This document shows, piece by piece, positions 10,139 through 19,175 of a stretch of 64,000 bases of DNA. The notes below the pieces were generated by a model that saw nothing but the letters and a program-made list of their open reading frames with translations, was not told the origin of the DNA and did not search any database. Each line of letters begins with the position of its first letter. The first letter of the stretch is position 1. Origin of the DNA: Chersky-840 sp963764205. Lineage in GTDB: Bacteria > Actinomycetota > Acidimicrobiia > Acidimicrobiales > UBA8190. The stretch lies in contig CAVXRN010000006.1 of NCBI GenBank assembly GCA_963764205.1, positions 868,001 through 932,000 on the forward strand. The letters are read 5' to 3'. A program made the translations under genes and the position numbers.

Positions 10139-11926
10139 ATGCGACTGACAGGGGCCCAAGCCCTCATCAAGAGCCTCGAGATGCAGCACGTGGAGGTCAT
10201 CTTCGGCCTCCCCGGCGGGGCCATCCTGCCCGTCTACGACCCCATCCTCGACTCGTCGATCCGCCACGTCCTCGTCCGCCACGAGCAGGGCGCGGGCCAC
10301 ATGGCCGAGGGCTACGCCCACGTGACGGGCCGGCCCGGCGTGGCCATGGTCACGAGCGGGCCCGGAGCCACCAACATCGTCACGCCGCTCGCCGACGCCA
10401 TGATGGACTCGATCCCCATCGTCGTGATCACCGGCCAGGTCGCCACGACCGCCATCGGCACCGACGCCTTCCAGGAGTGCCCCATCACGGGTGTCACCAT
10501 GGACATCACCAAGCACAACTGGCTCGTCACCGACGCCCAGGACCTGCCGCGCGTCGTGGCCGAGGCGTTCCACGTCGCCACGACCGGCCGCCCCGGGCCC
10601 GTCCTCGTCGACGTGCCCAAGGACGTCTCCAACGCGCTGATGGACTGGTACTGGCCGTCCTCGCTCGAAGACCTCGACCTGCCCGGCTACAACCCCCGGA
10701 CCAAGGGCGACGCGGCCCAGGTCGCGGCGGCGGCCGAGCTGATCCTCGCCGCGCAGCGCCCCGTCATCTACGCCGGCGGCGGCATCTTGAAGGCCCGTGC
10801 CGCCGAGGTGCTGCGCGAGCTGGCCGAGCGCACCGGCATCCCCGTCGTCACGACGCTCATGGCCCGCGGCGCGTTCCCCGACCGCCACCCGCTGTGCCTC
10901 GGCATGCCGGGCATGCACGGCAACTACACCGCCGTCACCGCGCTCCAGCGCGCCGACCTGCTCATCGCGCTCGGCAGCCGCTTCGACGACCGCGTCACCG
11001 GCAAGATCAGCGCCTTCGCGCCCGACGCCAAGGTCATCCACGTCGACATCGACGCGGCGGAGCTCGGCAAGGTCCGGCGCCCCGACGTCGCCATCGTGGG
11101 CGACTGCCGCGAGGTCATCGGCGAGCTCCTGGCGGCGCTCGACTCCTTGGGGCTCGGCGCCGAGCGTGAAACGCCTGTGGTTGGTGGTACGTCGGTGGTC
11201 GCTGGAACTCTCGCCGCGGCCCGCCCCGACCTCGGCCCCTGGATGGCCCAGATCCGGAGTTGGCAGGACGAATTCCCGCTCGCGTACGACCAGACCGAGG
11301 GGGGTGCGCTCAAGCCGCAGTTCGTGGTCGAGACCCTGCGCGACGCCACGCCCGACGACACGATCGTCGTCGCCGGCGTGGGCCAGCACCAGATGTGGGC
11401 GTCGCAGTACTGGAAGTTCGACAACCCCTACACGTGGGTCAACTCGGGCGGGGCCGGCACGATGGGCTTCGCCGTGCCCGCCGCCATCGGCGCCAAGGTG
11501 GGCCGCCCCGACAAGATGGTCTGGGCCATCGACGGCGACGGCTGCTTCCAGATGACCGCCCAGGAGCTCGTCACGGCCTCGGCCGAGCGCATCCCCATCA
11601 AGGTCGCCATCCTCAACAACGCCTACCTCGGCATGGTGCGGCAGTGGCAGGAGCTGTTCTACGAGGAGCGCTACTCCGAGGTCTACCTCTCCCCCGACCT
11701 CCCCGACTACGTCAAGTGGGCCGAGGCGATGGGCTGCGTCGGCCTCAAGGTCGAGTCGGCCGAGGAGGTCGCGCCGGCCATCGAGAAGGCCAACGGGATC
11801 GACGACCGCCCCGTCGTCATCGACTTCCGCACCGACGCCTTCGAGAAGGTCTACCCCATGGTCCCCGCCGGCGCGTCCAACGACGACATCATCGTGGGCC
11901 CGTCGGGCGGCGAGGGCGGACGATGA
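10139..11926 (+). CDS. ilvB: Acetolactate synthase, large (catalytic) subunit
   Basis: ThDP-dependent enzyme of 595 residues that condenses pyruvate with pyruvate or 2-ketobutyrate, the first common step in valine/leucine and isoleucine synthesis. The catalytic Glu is near residue 49 (VRHEQGAGHMAEGYA). The FAD/central domain runs through GGGILKARAAEVL, and the ThDP motif reads GDGCFQMTAQELVTA...LNN. ATG at 10139 follows an AGGAA-type ribosome site. The frame is open upstream only through the leader. The stop overlaps ilvN (ATGA), so ilvBNC form one attenuated operon. Confidence 0.97.
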   Translation: MRLTGAQALIKSLEMQHVEVIFGLPGGAILPVYDPILDSSIRHVLVRHEQGAGHMAEGYAHVTGRPGVAMVTSGPGATNIVTPLADAMMDSIPIVVITGQVATTAIGTDAFQECPITGVTMDITKHNWLVTDAQDLPRVVAEAFHVATTGRPGPVLVDVPKDVSNALMDWYWPSSLEDLDLPGYNPRTKGDAAQVAAAAELILAAQRPVIYAGGGILKARAAEVLRELAERTGIPVVTTLMARGAFPDRHPLCLGMPGMHGNYTAVTALQRADLLIALGSRFDDRVTGKISAFAPDAKVIHVDIDAAELGKVRRPDVAIVGDCREVIGELLAALDSLGLGAERETPVVGGTSVVAGTLAAARPDLGPWMAQIRSWQDEFPLAYDQTEGGALKPQFVVETLRDATPDDTIVVAGVGQHQMWASQYWKFDNPYTWVNSGGAGTMGFAVPAAIGAKVGRPDKMVWAIDGDGCFQMTAQELVTASAERIPIKVAILNNAYLGMVRQWQELFYEERYSEVYLSPDLPDYVKWAEAMGCVGLKVESAEEVAPAIEKANGIDDRPVVIDFRTDAFEKVYPMVPAGASNDDIIVGPSGGEGGR

Positions 11927-12510
11927 CCGTCCACGGCGCCACGGCGCGCCACCACATCGTCACGGCCAACGTCGAGAACAAGTCGGGCGTCCTCGCCCGC
12001 GTGGCCTCGCTCTTCAGCCGGCGCGGCTTCAACATCTTCTCGTTGGCCGTCGCGCCCACCGACGACGACCGCTTCTCCCGCATCACGATCGTCGTCGACG
12101 TCGAGTCCGCCCCGCTCGAGCAGATCGTCAAGCAGCTCGACAAGCTCGTGAACGTCGTCTCGATCACCGAGCTCGCCCCCGAGGAGGCCGTCGAGCGCGA
12201 GATGCTCCTGTGCACCGTCGGCTCGGGCACCTCCGCGGCCGAGCGCGCCGACCTCGAGGCCCTCGTGGCCGACTTCCACGGGGCGGTCGTCGACGACGGC
12301 GGGGACCGCGTCACGGTCATGCTGGCGGGCACCCCGAGCCGCGTCGACGACTTCGAGGACCTCGTCCGCCCCTTCGGCATCACCGAGCTCCAGCGGACGG
12401 GCCTGGTCGCCCTGCCTAAGCTGTCGCCCGGTCACATCACATCCGGTCACAACACATCCGGTCACAACACATCGCAGCGCAACGGGGCGCTCCAGGGAGA
12501 GGCAGGCTGA
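11923..12510 (+). CDS. ilvN: Acetolactate synthase, small (regulatory) subunit
   Basis: A 195-residue subunit that activates IlvB and confers valine feedback control. An N-terminal ACT domain (HHIVTANVENKSGVLARVASLFSRRGFNI) is followed by the second ACT-like domain (EMLLCTVGSG...RPFGITELQRTGLVAL). The C-terminal tail after LPKLS is unusual: SGHNTSGHNTS-type repeats from a 15-bp DNA repeat. Start ATG overlaps the ilvB stop. One base separates its stop from ilvC. Confidence 0.95.
   Translation: MTVHGATARHHIVTANVENKSGVLARVASLFSRRGFNIFSLAVAPTDDDRFSRITIVVDVESAPLEQIVKQLDKLVNVVSITELAPEEAVEREMLLCTVGSGTSAAERADLEALVADFHGAVVDDGGDRVTVMLAGTPSRVDDFEDLVRPFGITELQRTGLVALPKLSPGHITSGHNTSGHNTSQRNGALQGEAG
12430..12474 (+). 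repeat. 15-bp tandem repeat x3 in the ilvN C-terminus
   Basis: Three near-identical units of the type GGTCACAACACATCC lie in frame near the end of ilvN and add about 15 non-conserved residues after the regulatory domain. Confidence 0.9.
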
Positions 12511-12511
12511 C

Positions 12512-13537
12512 ATGGCCAAGCTGTACTACGAGTCCGACGCCGACGCGAGCCTGATCCAGGGGCGCAAGGTGGCCGTGATCGGCTACGGGTCCCAGGGCCA
12601 CGCCCACGCGCTCAACCTGGCCGAGTCCGGCGTCGACGTCCGCGTGGGCCTGCGCGACGGGTCGAAGTCCGCCACCAAGGCGACCGAGGCCGGCCTGCGC
12701 GTCCTGTCGGTGGCGCAGGCCGCGGCGGAGGCCGACCTCGTCATGATGCTGCTCCCCGACACCGAGCAGGCCTCGGTGTACGAGGCCGACATCGCTCCGT
12801 CGCTGCGCCAGGGCGACGCGCTGTTCTTCGCGCACGGCTTCAACATCCGCTTCGGCCAGATCGTGCCGCCGCCGGGCGTCGACGTCGCCATGGTCGCGCC
12901 CAAGGGCCCGGGCCATCTCGTCCGCCGCACGTACACCGAGGGCGGCGGCGTCCCCTCGCTCGTGGCGGTGGCCCAGGACGCCTCGGGCAAGGCCCATGAC
13001 CTCGCCCTCTCCTACGCCTACGCGCTGGGCGCCACGCGCGCCGGGGTGCTCGACACCACGTTCGAAGAGGAGACCGAGACCGACCTCTTCGGTGAGCAGG
13101 TCGTCCTGTGCGGAGGGCTCACCGCCCTGGTCCAGGCCGGCTACGAGACGCTCGTGGGCGCGGGCTACCAGCCCGAGTCCGCCTACTTCGAGTGCCTGCA
13201 CGAGCTCAAGCTCATCGTCGACCTCATGTACGAGCAGGGCATCGCGGGGATGCGCTACTCCATCTCCGACACCGCCGAGTACGGCGACCTCACGCGCGGC
13301 CCGCGCGTGATCGACGCCAAGGTCCGCGAGACGATGAGCCAGATCCTCGACGACATCAAGTCCGGCGCCTTCGCCCAGGAGTGGATGGCCGAGAACCGCT
13401 CGGGCCGGAAGCGCTTCGACGCGCTGCGCGCCGCGGGGGCGGAGCACCCCATCGAGAAGGTCGGGGCCGAGCTGCGCGCCATGATGCCGTTCATCTCGGC
13501 CGGCAAGACGCGCGTCCAGGACGCCTCGGGCGGCTGA
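12512..13537 (+). CDS. ilvC: Ketol-acid reductoisomerase, class I
   Basis: A 341-residue enzyme that isomerises and reduces acetolactate/acetohydroxybutyrate. It has the Rossmann motif AVIGYGSQGHAHALN (about 21-35), a loop RDGSKSATK consistent with NADPH use, and the metal-site helices LDTTFEEETETDLFGEQ and CLHELKLIVDLMYEQG with Asp/Glu ligands. Length is that of the short (class I) form. It follows ilvN by one base and is followed directly by tldD. Confidence 0.97.
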   Translation: MAKLYYESDADASLIQGRKVAVIGYGSQGHAHALNLAESGVDVRVGLRDGSKSATKATEAGLRVLSVAQAAAEADLVMMLLPDTEQASVYEADIAPSLRQGDALFFAHGFNIRFGQIVPPPGVDVAMVAPKGPGHLVRRTYTEGGGVPSLVAVAQDASGKAHDLALSYAYALGATRAGVLDTTFEEETETDLFGEQVVLCGGLTALVQAGYETLVGAGYQPESAYFECLHELKLIVDLMYEQGIAGMRYSISDTAEYGDLTRGPRVIDAKVRETMSQILDDIKSGAFAQEWMAENRSGRKRFDALRAAGAEHPIEKVGAELRAMMPFISAGKTRVQDASGG

Positions 13538-15040
13538 GTGGAGGGTCTGGAAGGCCTGCCGCTGGACGAGGTCCGTAGCGCCGCGCTGGAGCGCGCCGCG
13601 GCGCTGCGGTGCAGCCACGCCGAGGTCAGGGTCGAGCGCATCCGCTCGCAATTCGTGGCCCTGCGCGACGGCCACGTCGAGACGACCGTCGACGACACCG
13701 AGCTCGGCGTCGGCCTCCACGTCGTGCGCGACGGCTCGATCGGCTTCGCCGCGACGGTCGAGCTCAACGCGGACGCGGCGGCGCGCCTCGCCGACGAGGC
13801 GGCGGGGTTGGCGGCCGAGACGTCCTCGGCCTTGGGCACGCCCGTCGTCGTGGCCGACGAGCCCTCCCACGGCACCGTCACGTGGACCTCGCCCTACGAG
13901 CTCGACCCCACGACCGTGGCGCTCGCGGAGAAGGTCGCCCTCCTCGAGGACTGGTCGGGCCGGCTCCTGGCCAGCGACGTCGTCGACCATGTCTCGGCGC
14001 GCGTGCTGGCGGTGGTCGAGGACAAGCACTACGCGGACCTGGCGGGCACCGTCACGACGCAGCGCCGCGTGCGCATCTACCCCATCGTCGAGGCCGTGGC
14101 GGTCGACGCCGTCTCGGGCTCGTTCGAGTCGATGCGCACCCTCGCACCGCCGGTCGGACGGGGCTGGGAGTACACGACGGCGCAGGGCTGGGACTGGGAC
14201 GCCGAGCTCGAGCGCCTCCCCGGCCTCCTGGCCGAGAAGGTGGCGTCGCCGTCGGTCGAGCCCGGGACCTACGACCTCGTCATCGACCCCTCCAACCTCT
14301 GGCTCACCATCCACGAGTCGGTGGGCCACGCCACCGAGCTCGACCGCGCCCTGGGCTACGAGGCCGCCTACGCCGGGACGTCGTTCGCCACGTTCGACCA
14401 GCTCGGCACGCTCCGCTACGGCTCGCCCGTCATGCACGTCGTCGCCGACCGCACCACGCCGCACGGCCTCGCCTCGGTCGGCTACGACGACGAGGGCGTC
14501 GAAGCCCAGCGCTTCGACATCGTCCGCGACGGCGTCCTCGTCGGCTACCAGCTCGACCGCCGCATGGCGGCGGAGAACGGCCTGGGCCGGTCCAACGGCT
14601 GCGCCTTCGCCGACTCGCCCCTCCACGTGCCCATCCAGCGCATGGCCAACGTCTCGCTCCAACCCGCCGCGGGCCCGGGGCCGGGCCCGACCACCGACGA
14701 CCTGTGCGCCGGCGTCGAGCACGGCATCTACGTCGTGGGCGACAAGAGCTGGTCCATCGACATGCAGCGCTACAACTTCCAGTTCACGGGCCAGCGCTTC
14801 TACCGCATCGACCACGGCCGCCTCGCGGGCCAGGTCAAAGACGTCGCCTACCAGGCCCAGACCACCCAATTCTGGGGCTCGCTCGAAGCCGTCGGCGGCC
14901 CCGCCACCTACGTGCTCGGCGGCGCCTTCAACTGCGGCAAGGGCCAACCCGGCCAGGTCGCCCCCGTCAGCCACGGCTGTCCCTCCGCCCTCTTCCGCTC
15001 CATCAACGTCCTCAACGCCCGGGCGGAGTCGTCCCGGTGA
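13538..15040 (+). CDS. tldD: TldD-type metalloprotease subunit
   Basis: A 500-residue protein of the TldD/PmbA (U62) family. With TldE it forms a heterodimeric protease that degrades unfolded peptides and trims some peptide natural products. The catalytic HExxxH-type motif is seen in LTIHESVGHATELDRALGYEA, with further conserved KSWSIDMQRYNFQFTGQ near the C-terminus. It starts GTG immediately after the ilvC stop and overlaps tldE by four bases (GTGA). It therefore appears to ride on the ilvBNC transcript, although no metabolic link is known to me. Confidence 0.92.
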   Translation: MEGLEGLPLDEVRSAALERAAALRCSHAEVRVERIRSQFVALRDGHVETTVDDTELGVGLHVVRDGSIGFAATVELNADAAARLADEAAGLAAETSSALGTPVVVADEPSHGTVTWTSPYELDPTTVALAEKVALLEDWSGRLLASDVVDHVSARVLAVVEDKHYADLAGTVTTQRRVRIYPIVEAVAVDAVSGSFESMRTLAPPVGRGWEYTTAQGWDWDAELERLPGLLAEKVASPSVEPGTYDLVIDPSNLWLTIHESVGHATELDRALGYEAAYAGTSFATFDQLGTLRYGSPVMHVVADRTTPHGLASVGYDDEGVEAQRFDIVRDGVLVGYQLDRRMAAENGLGRSNGCAFADSPLHVPIQRMANVSLQPAAGPGPGPTTDDLCAGVEHGIYVVGDKSWSIDMQRYNFQFTGQRFYRIDHGRLAGQVKDVAYQAQTTQFWGSLEAVGGPATYVLGGAFNCGKGQPGQVAPVSHGCPSALFRSINVLNARAESSR

Positions 15041-16530
15041 GCGCCGCCCCGGGCGCCGGTTCCGGCGCCGGCGCCGGTGTGCACGGCCGGCACCTCTCGT
15101 CGCCCCAGGAGGTCGTGGAGCGGGCGTTGGCGGCCAGCCGGGCGCAGGGGTGCGTCGTGATCGTGGAGGAGCTCTCGCAGGCCGAGGTGCGCTTCGCCAA
15201 CAACACGACGACGACCAACGGCGTGCGCCGTGACCGCCGCGTGGCCGTCGTCAGCTTCCGGGCCGCGCCCGGCGACGGCAGTGCGGGCTTCGCCCGGATG
15301 GCCGTGGGCGTCGCCAGCGGGAGCGGCGACGTCGAGGTGACCGACCTCGTCCGCGCCAGCGAGGCCGAGGCGGCCGGCGCCACCCCGGCCGACGACGCCT
15401 CGCCCCTGGTCGACCCCGCCGCCTCCGACGACGCCGGCGGTGGTGATGCGGACGGGGCCGCCGCCTTCGACGAGCCGGCCGTCACCACGTCGCCCGCCGC
15501 GCTCGGCGGCGTCGTCACCGGGCTCGGCGCCGCCTTCGAACGGGCCCGGGCGGCCGGAAACCGGTTGGCGGGCTTCGCCAGCCACGGCGTGGAGACCGTC
15601 TACCTGGGCACGAGCACCGGCATCCGGCTCCGCCACGTCCAGCCGGCCGGCACCATGGAGCTCGTCGCCCGCAGCGCGGACGGCACCCGCTCGGTGTGGG
15701 CCGGCGCGGGCACCTCGTCGCTGGACTTCGCCGACATCGACGTCGCCGCCTTCGAGGCCCGCCTCGACCGTCGCCTGGCGTGGGCCCGGCGCCCGGTCGA
15801 GCTCCCCGCCGGCCGCTACGAGGTCCTCCTGCCGCCCGACGCCACCGCGGACCTCATGGTGCCGATGTCCGAGGCGATGTCGGGCCGCGACGCGGAGGAG
15901 GGCCGCAGCCCCTTCTCCGCACCGGGCGGCGGCACCAAGCTCGGCGCGTCGCTGTGCCCGTTGCCCTTCGACCTCACCGGCGACCCGCACCGTCGTGGCC
16001 TCGAGTCGGCGCCGTTCCTCGTGACCGGCGCGTCGGGGACCGACGTCTCGGTCTTCGACAACGGCTTCCCCGTGACCCGCACCGGCTGGCTCGAGGGCGG
16101 CACGCTGCGCCGCCTGCGCTACCACCGCGCCGCCGCGGCGCGCTCGGGGACCGAGCCCGCCATGCCCGTGGGCAACCTCATGCTGTCGCTGCCCGGCGCG
16201 ACCGCCTCGCTCGACGACATGATCGCCTCCACCGACCGGGCGCTGCTGCTCACCTGCCTGTGGTACATCCGCGAGGTCGACCCGGTCACGCTCCTGCTCA
16301 CGGGCCTCACGCGCGACGGCGTCTACCTCGTCGAGCACGGCGAGGTCGTGGGCGCGGTCAACAACTTCCGCTTCAACGAGAGCCCCCTCGACGTCCTCGC
16401 CCGTGCCACCGAGGCCGGTGCCACCGAGCGCGCCCTGTCGCGCGAGTGGGGCGAGTGGATGAACCGCACCGCCATGCCCCCGTTGCGCGTGGCCGACTTC
16501 AACATGAGCTCGGTCAGCCCCGCCACCTGA
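15037..16530 (+). CDS. TldE/PmbA-type protease partner
   Basis: A 497-residue partner of TldD. It lacks the HExxxH motif, as expected for the non-catalytic subunit, and retains QAEVRFANNTTTTNGVRRDRRV at the start and GRSPFS/GTKLGASLCPLPFDL plus GEVVGAVNNFRFNESPLDVL later. An acidic, Ala/Asp-rich insertion (about 115-160) makes it longer than typical TldE. GTG start overlaps the tldD stop. It is the last gene before a 14-bp repeat array and a convergent serC. Confidence 0.88.
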   Translation: MSAAPGAGSGAGAGVHGRHLSSPQEVVERALAASRAQGCVVIVEELSQAEVRFANNTTTTNGVRRDRRVAVVSFRAAPGDGSAGFARMAVGVASGSGDVEVTDLVRASEAEAAGATPADDASPLVDPAASDDAGGGDADGAAAFDEPAVTTSPAALGGVVTGLGAAFERARAAGNRLAGFASHGVETVYLGTSTGIRLRHVQPAGTMELVARSADGTRSVWAGAGTSSLDFADIDVAAFEARLDRRLAWARRPVELPAGRYEVLLPPDATADLMVPMSEAMSGRDAEEGRSPFSAPGGGTKLGASLCPLPFDLTGDPHRRGLESAPFLVTGASGTDVSVFDNGFPVTRTGWLEGGTLRRLRYHRAAAARSGTEPAMPVGNLMLSLPGATASLDDMIASTDRALLLTCLWYIREVDPVTLLLTGLTRDGVYLVEHGEVVGAVNNFRFNESPLDVLARATEAGATERALSREWGEWMNRTAMPPLRVADFNMSSVSPAT

Positions 16531-16538
16531 GGGTCCCC

Positions 16539-16608
16539 GCCTGACGATCCCACCCTGACGATCCCACCCTGACGATCCCACCCTGACGATCACACCCTGA
16601 CGATCACA
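16539..16608. repeat. 14-bp tandem repeat x5, downstream of tldE
   Basis: Five units of the type CCCTGACGATCCCA start eight bases after the tldE stop; each contains TGA. They fill most of the 106-bp gap between two convergent genes. No hairpin-forming symmetry is evident within the unit. Confidence 0.92.
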
Positions 16609-16636
16609 GCGGGCGGCTGCCACGAGCGACCGCAGC

Positions 16637-17839
16637 TCAGGACGCGAGCGCCCCCACCACGTGGTTGATGCACGCGCACAACGCCGCGACGTCCTCGGGA
16701 TCGATGGCCGGGAACATGGCGATGCGGAGCTGGTTGCGGCCGAGCTTGCGGTAGGGCTCGGTGTCGACGATCCCGTTGGCCCGCAGCACCTTGGCCACCG
16801 CGGCGGCGTCCACGGCGTCGACGAAGTCGATGGTCCCGACCACGTGGCTGCGCTCGGACGGCTTGCCCACGAACGGCACGGCGAAGTCCGACTGCTCGGC
16901 CCACGTGTAGAGGATCTCGGCCGACCGGTCGCAGCGCCCCGCGGCCCACTCGAGGCCACCGCCCGCCAGCATCCACTCGACCTGCTCGACGAACAGCAGC
17001 AGCGTCCCGAGCGCCGGCGTGTTGTACGTCTGGTCCTTGGTCGAGTTGTCGATGGCGATCGACAGGTCGAGGAACGCCGGGACCCACCGCCCCGTCGCGG
17101 CGATGGCGGCCACCCGGTCGAGCGCGGCGGGTGACAGCAGCGCCACCCACAACCCCCCGTCCGAGGCGAAGCACTTCTGCGGGGCGAAGTAGTAGGCGTC
17201 GACCTGGCCCGCGTCGACCCGCAACCCGCCCGCGGCGGACGTCCCGTCCACGGCGACGATCTGCCCGTCGCCGGGGCTGGTGCCGGCCGGGCGGCGGATC
17301 TCCATGGCCACGCCCGTCGACGTCTCGTTGTGGGTGAGGGCGTAGAGGTCGACGTCGTCGACGGCCACCGCCTCGGGATGGGTCCCCGCCGCCGCCTCGA
17401 TCACCTGGGGGTCCTCGAGGTGCGGGGCGGCCTGGGCCGCGGCCGCGAACTTGGACGAGAACTCGCCGAACGACAGGTGCTGGCTGCGCCGCTCGACGAG
17501 GCAGAACGTGGCGATGTCCCAGAAGCACGTCGTCCCGCCGTTGCCGAGGACGACCTCGTACCCCTCGGGCAGCGAGAACAGCTCCCGCAGGCCGTTGCGC
17601 AGCCGGCCCACCACCGACTTCACCGGCGCCTGGCGGTGGCTCGTCCCGAGATAGCTCGACCCCGTCGCCGCCAGCGCGGCGACCTGCTCGGGCCGGACCT
17701 TCGACGGCCCGCTCCCGAACCGCCCGTCGGACGGTTTCAACCCGTCGGGGATCCGGATGTCGGCCGGCGCGGGCGTGGCTCGGGGTGTGGCTGGGGGCGG
17801 GGCAGCGGCGTTCGTCACGTGTGCAAGCATGGCAGCCAT
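16637..17839 (-). CDS. serC: Phosphoserine aminotransferase
   Basis: PLP enzyme of about 400 residues that converts 3-phosphohydroxypyruvate to phosphoserine. It matches the mycobacterial-type SerC closely: DGRFGSGPSKVRPEQ, GTSHRQAPVKSVVGR, LGNGGTTCFWD, the PLP-lysine segment YYFAPQKCFASDGGLW and NGIVDTEPYRKLGRNQLRI. ATG at 17839 is preferred because GGGAGG lies five to six bases upstream; ATG at 17830 is an alternative. Its start codon shares a CATG with the start of the opposing aminotransferase gene. With serA (19176), two of the three serine genes are present. Confidence 0.95.
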   Translation of the reverse strand: MAAMLAHVTNAAAPPPATPRATPAPADIRIPDGLKPSDGRFGSGPSKVRPEQVAALAATGSSYLGTSHRQAPVKSVVGRLRNGLRELFSLPEGYEVVLGNGGTTCFWDIATFCLVERRSQHLSFGEFSSKFAAAAQAAPHLEDPQVIEAAAGTHPEAVAVDDVDLYALTHNETSTGVAMEIRRPAGTSPGDGQIVAVDGTSAAGGLRVDAGQVDAYYFAPQKCFASDGGLWVALLSPAALDRVAAIAATGRWVPAFLDLSIAIDNSTKDQTYNTPALGTLLLFVEQVEWMLAGGGLEWAAGRCDRSAEILYTWAEQSDFAVPFVGKPSERSHVVGTIDFVDAVDAAAVAKVLRANGIVDTEPYRKLGRNQLRIAMFPAIDPEDVAALCACINHVVGALAS

Positions 17840-19064
17840 GGCGTCCTCCCGAGAAACCGCCACCCGCTCCCGCATCTCGGCCCGCGTCGCGGCCGTCTCC
17901 CCGTCGGCGACCCTGGCCGTCGACGCCAAGGCCAAGAAGCTCAAGGCCGAGGGGGCCGACGTCATCGGCTTCGGCGCGGGCGAGCCCGACTTCCCCACGC
18001 CCGACCACATCGTCGAGGCGGCCGTCGCCGCGTGCCACGACCCGGCCAACCACCACTACACCCCCACCGCCGGCATCGCCGCGCTGCGCGACGCCATCGC
18101 GGCCAAGACGGCGCGCGACTCGGGCTACGACGTCGTCGCGTCGCAGGTGCTCGTCACCAACGGCGCCAAGCAAGCGGTCTACGAGGCGTTCGCCACGATC
18201 CTCGACCCCGGCGACGAGGTCCTCGTCCCCGCTCCCTACTGGACGACCTACCCCGAGGTCGTCGCCCTCGCCGGCGGCTTCGCGGTCGCCGTCCCCACCG
18301 ACGAGTCCACCGGCTTCCACCTCACCGTGGCGGCGCTCGAGGCGGCGGTGACCCCGGCCACGAAGGTCCTGCTCTTCGTGTCGCCCAACAACCCCACCGG
18401 CGCGGTATCCACGCCCGACGAGGTCGCCGCCATCGGGCAGTGGGCCGCGGCGCGCGGCCTGTGGGTCGTCACCGACGAGATCTACGAGCACCTCGTCTAC
18501 GGCGGCCGCACGTTCGCGTCGCTGCCCGTGGCCGTCCCCGAGCTCGCCGACCGGTGCATCGTCATCAACGGCGTCGCCAAGACCTATGCCATGACCGGCT
18601 GGCGCGTCGGCTGGCTCATCGGCCCGCCCGATGTCGTCGACGCCGCCTCGAACCTCCAGTCGCACGCCACCTCGAACGTCTCCAACGTGTCGCAGCGCGC
18701 CGCGCTCGCCGCATTGACCGGCGACCTCGTGGCGGTGGGCGAGATGCGCGCCGCCTTCGACCGCCGCCGCCGCACCATGCACACGATGCTCAACGACTGC
18801 GCCGGCGTCACCTGTGTGGAGCCCGAAGGGGCGTTCTACGCGTTCCCGTCGGTCCGCGCCCTGCTGGGGCGGCACCTGGCCGGCCGTCTCGTCTCGTCGT
18901 CGGAGGACGTCGCCGCCGTCGCCATCGACGAAGCGCAGGTCGCCGTGGTCCCCGGTGAGGCCTTCGGCGCCCAGGGATACCTCCGCCTGTCCTACGCGCT
19001 CGGCGACGACGCCATCGTCGAGGGCATCACGCGCCTGTCCAAGCTCTTCGCCACCGCCGGGTAA
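17838..19064 (+). CDS. Class I pyridoxal-phosphate aminotransferase (aspartate aminotransferase type)
   Basis: A 408-residue enzyme of the aspartate aminotransferase Ib kind. It has SRISARVAAVSPSATLAVDAKAK at the start, FGAGEPDFPTPDHI, the PLP-binding region VLLFVSPNNPTGAV, the Schiff-base lysine in INGVAKTYAMTGWRVGW and late Arg in GYLRLSYAL. Aspartate or a related amino acid is the likely substrate, but other members (such as alanine or methionine aminotransferases) cannot be excluded. No ribosome site is visible before the ATG at 17838 (another ATG is at 17829), so a leaderless message is possible. Confidence 0.9.
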   Translation: MASSRETATRSRISARVAAVSPSATLAVDAKAKKLKAEGADVIGFGAGEPDFPTPDHIVEAAVAACHDPANHHYTPTAGIAALRDAIAAKTARDSGYDVVASQVLVTNGAKQAVYEAFATILDPGDEVLVPAPYWTTYPEVVALAGGFAVAVPTDESTGFHLTVAALEAAVTPATKVLLFVSPNNPTGAVSTPDEVAAIGQWAAARGLWVVTDEIYEHLVYGGRTFASLPVAVPELADRCIVINGVAKTYAMTGWRVGWLIGPPDVVDAASNLQSHATSNVSNVSQRAALAALTGDLVAVGEMRAAFDRRRRTMHTMLNDCAGVTCVEPEGAFYAFPSVRALLGRHLAGRLVSSSEDVAAVAIDEAQVAVVPGEAFGAQGYLRLSYALGDDAIVEGITRLSKLFATAG

Positions 19065-19150
19065 CTCCCGCCCGACCCGCCCGACCCGCCCGACCCGCCC
19101 GACCCCGCCCAACCGCCCAACCCGCCCAACCCCGCCCCACACTCCCGCCC
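19065..19150. repeat. Short CCCGCCCGA-type tandem repeat upstream of serA
   Basis: Degenerate 8-10 bp units (CCCGCCCGA, later CCCGCCCAA) extend from the aminotransferase stop to about 25 bp before serA. The stretch is highly asymmetric (C-rich on this strand) and shows no obvious promoter. Confidence 0.8.
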
Positions 19151-19175
19151 AACCAAGAGGAAGCCGACGAGCCAC

